Shown: in pieces, positions 63,649 through 64,000 of the stretch
How positions within the stretch are numbered: the stretch's first letter is position 1
Layout of the letters: each line of letters begins with the position of its first letter
Position numbers and translations under genes: made by a program
The notes under the pieces: model-generated
The model's database searches: none
Told to the model about the DNA's origin: nothing
Seen by the model: the letters and a program-made list of their open reading frames with translations, nothing else
Source: Engraulis encrasicolus
Taxonomy: Eukaryota; Chordata; Actinopteri; Clupeiformes; Engraulidae
Reading direction: 5' to 3'
NCBI RefSeq assembly: GCF_034702125.1
Contig: NC_085857.1
Span: 56,206,077 to 56,270,076, forward strand
Length of the DNA stretch: 64,000 bases

Positions 63649-64000
63649 TAAGACCGTCTCTGCTTAGGTGCCCCATACAAAGACAGTGCTTGTGAATGTG
63701 CCAAACACTGAGGGCCTTTCTCAAAACTCTAGTGTGCACACTTCCAAGTGTATCAGCCTAATTAGTCACACCCAGTGATTGGAAATGCCCCAAATGTGCC
63801 AAAGACTTTGCTGTGCAGGTGGTGGTACTTTGCAAGGGAATGCATGCTCCTGATTGGTCAACAACTCCTTGCAAGCTTCTATGACCACGACACAGTCAGA
63901 GAGAGCGTCTGGCAAACTGACCTAAAAACCCATCAGGGATTTTTAAAAAAAAATTAGGGCAGAGAGGGGAAAAAAATCTGACCTGTGTTTGAAGGCTGGT

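Larger units (their letters stand above)
60534..63662. mobile_element. 3.1-kb composite insertion (hAT-like outer ends)
   Basis: CTTAGGT is duplicated at 60527-60533 and 63663-63669; the empty site is at 46417-46423. Outer ends are CAAAGTC and, reversed, CAGAGACGG; the CA...TG form and 7-8 bp duplication suggest hAT. It contains the 1.67-kb element at 60548 and the MITE at 63262. No coding capacity seen. Confidence 0.8.
57429..64000 (+). repeat. segmental duplication, copy B (with insertions)
   Basis: Homologous to 43615-46750: 57429-60533 and, after a 3.1-kb insertion, 63663-64000. Carries the same SINE, TC tract and MITE. It also has 366 bp inserted at 60124. Copy B retains about 80 bp near 58665-58735 that copy A lacks. 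It runs off the window end. Confidence 0.9.

Overview
The window reads as nuclear DNA of a teleost fish. Evidence: very dense CA/GT, GA and GTCT microsatellites; fish-type L2, I/Jockey-like and other non-LTR retrotransposon pieces; Tc1/mariner elements; hAT-like and TTAA-flanked MITEs; tRNA-derived SINEs; and a few short vertebrate-type exons with proper GT-AG borders. No prokaryotic, organellar or RNA gene was found. I cannot name the species.

Genes are sparse and exon-sized. (1) 2.7-6.1 kb, minus strand: three phase-compatible exons giving about 153 residues that resemble the N-terminal four-helix bundle (HeLo/4HB) of MLKL-type necroptosis proteins; the rest lies in lower coordinates or outside the window. 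(2) 20.8-21.8 kb, plus: three collagen Gly-X-Y exons (72, 72 and 63 bp), the last with a ruined acceptor. (3) 24.06 kb: a lone, deleted exon resembling exon 3 of lens aquaporin (AQP0/MIP). (4) 40.84 kb, plus: a first coding exon paralogous to the minus-strand 4HB gene, with a decayed copy of its start at 35.49 kb. (5) 48.9-55.6 kb, plus: four exon-like blocks with matching phases that end in a LITAF-type zinc/membrane domain, but the last exon carries a frameshift and a MITE sits in its final codon. Exons in (4) and (5) share strand and compatible phases, so they may be one gene; this is inference. (6) 56.9 kb: an acidic exon-like block resembling part of CTDP1/FCP1.

Most of the rest is mobile DNA, often nested. 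An L2 retrotransposon with an intact 5'-truncated ORF and a 1.0-kb TTAA palindrome both sit inside a hAT-like element (35.57-40.61 kb). Two direct copies of one repeat bound 20.4 kb (12.42-32.86 kb), and the same 8 bp flanks the outside of the pair. A SINE-bounded segment at 43.6-46.75 kb recurs at 57.43-64.0 kb, offset 13.8 kb. The second copy has gained two insertions whose empty sites are preserved in the first copy. Satellite-like blocks lie at 24.3-25.1 kb (144-bp higher-order period) and 25.4-28.15 kb (four about 0.56-0.8 kb units joined by GT/GATTACA tracts).

All assignments come from reading the sequence and from memory of the families; no database search was possible.
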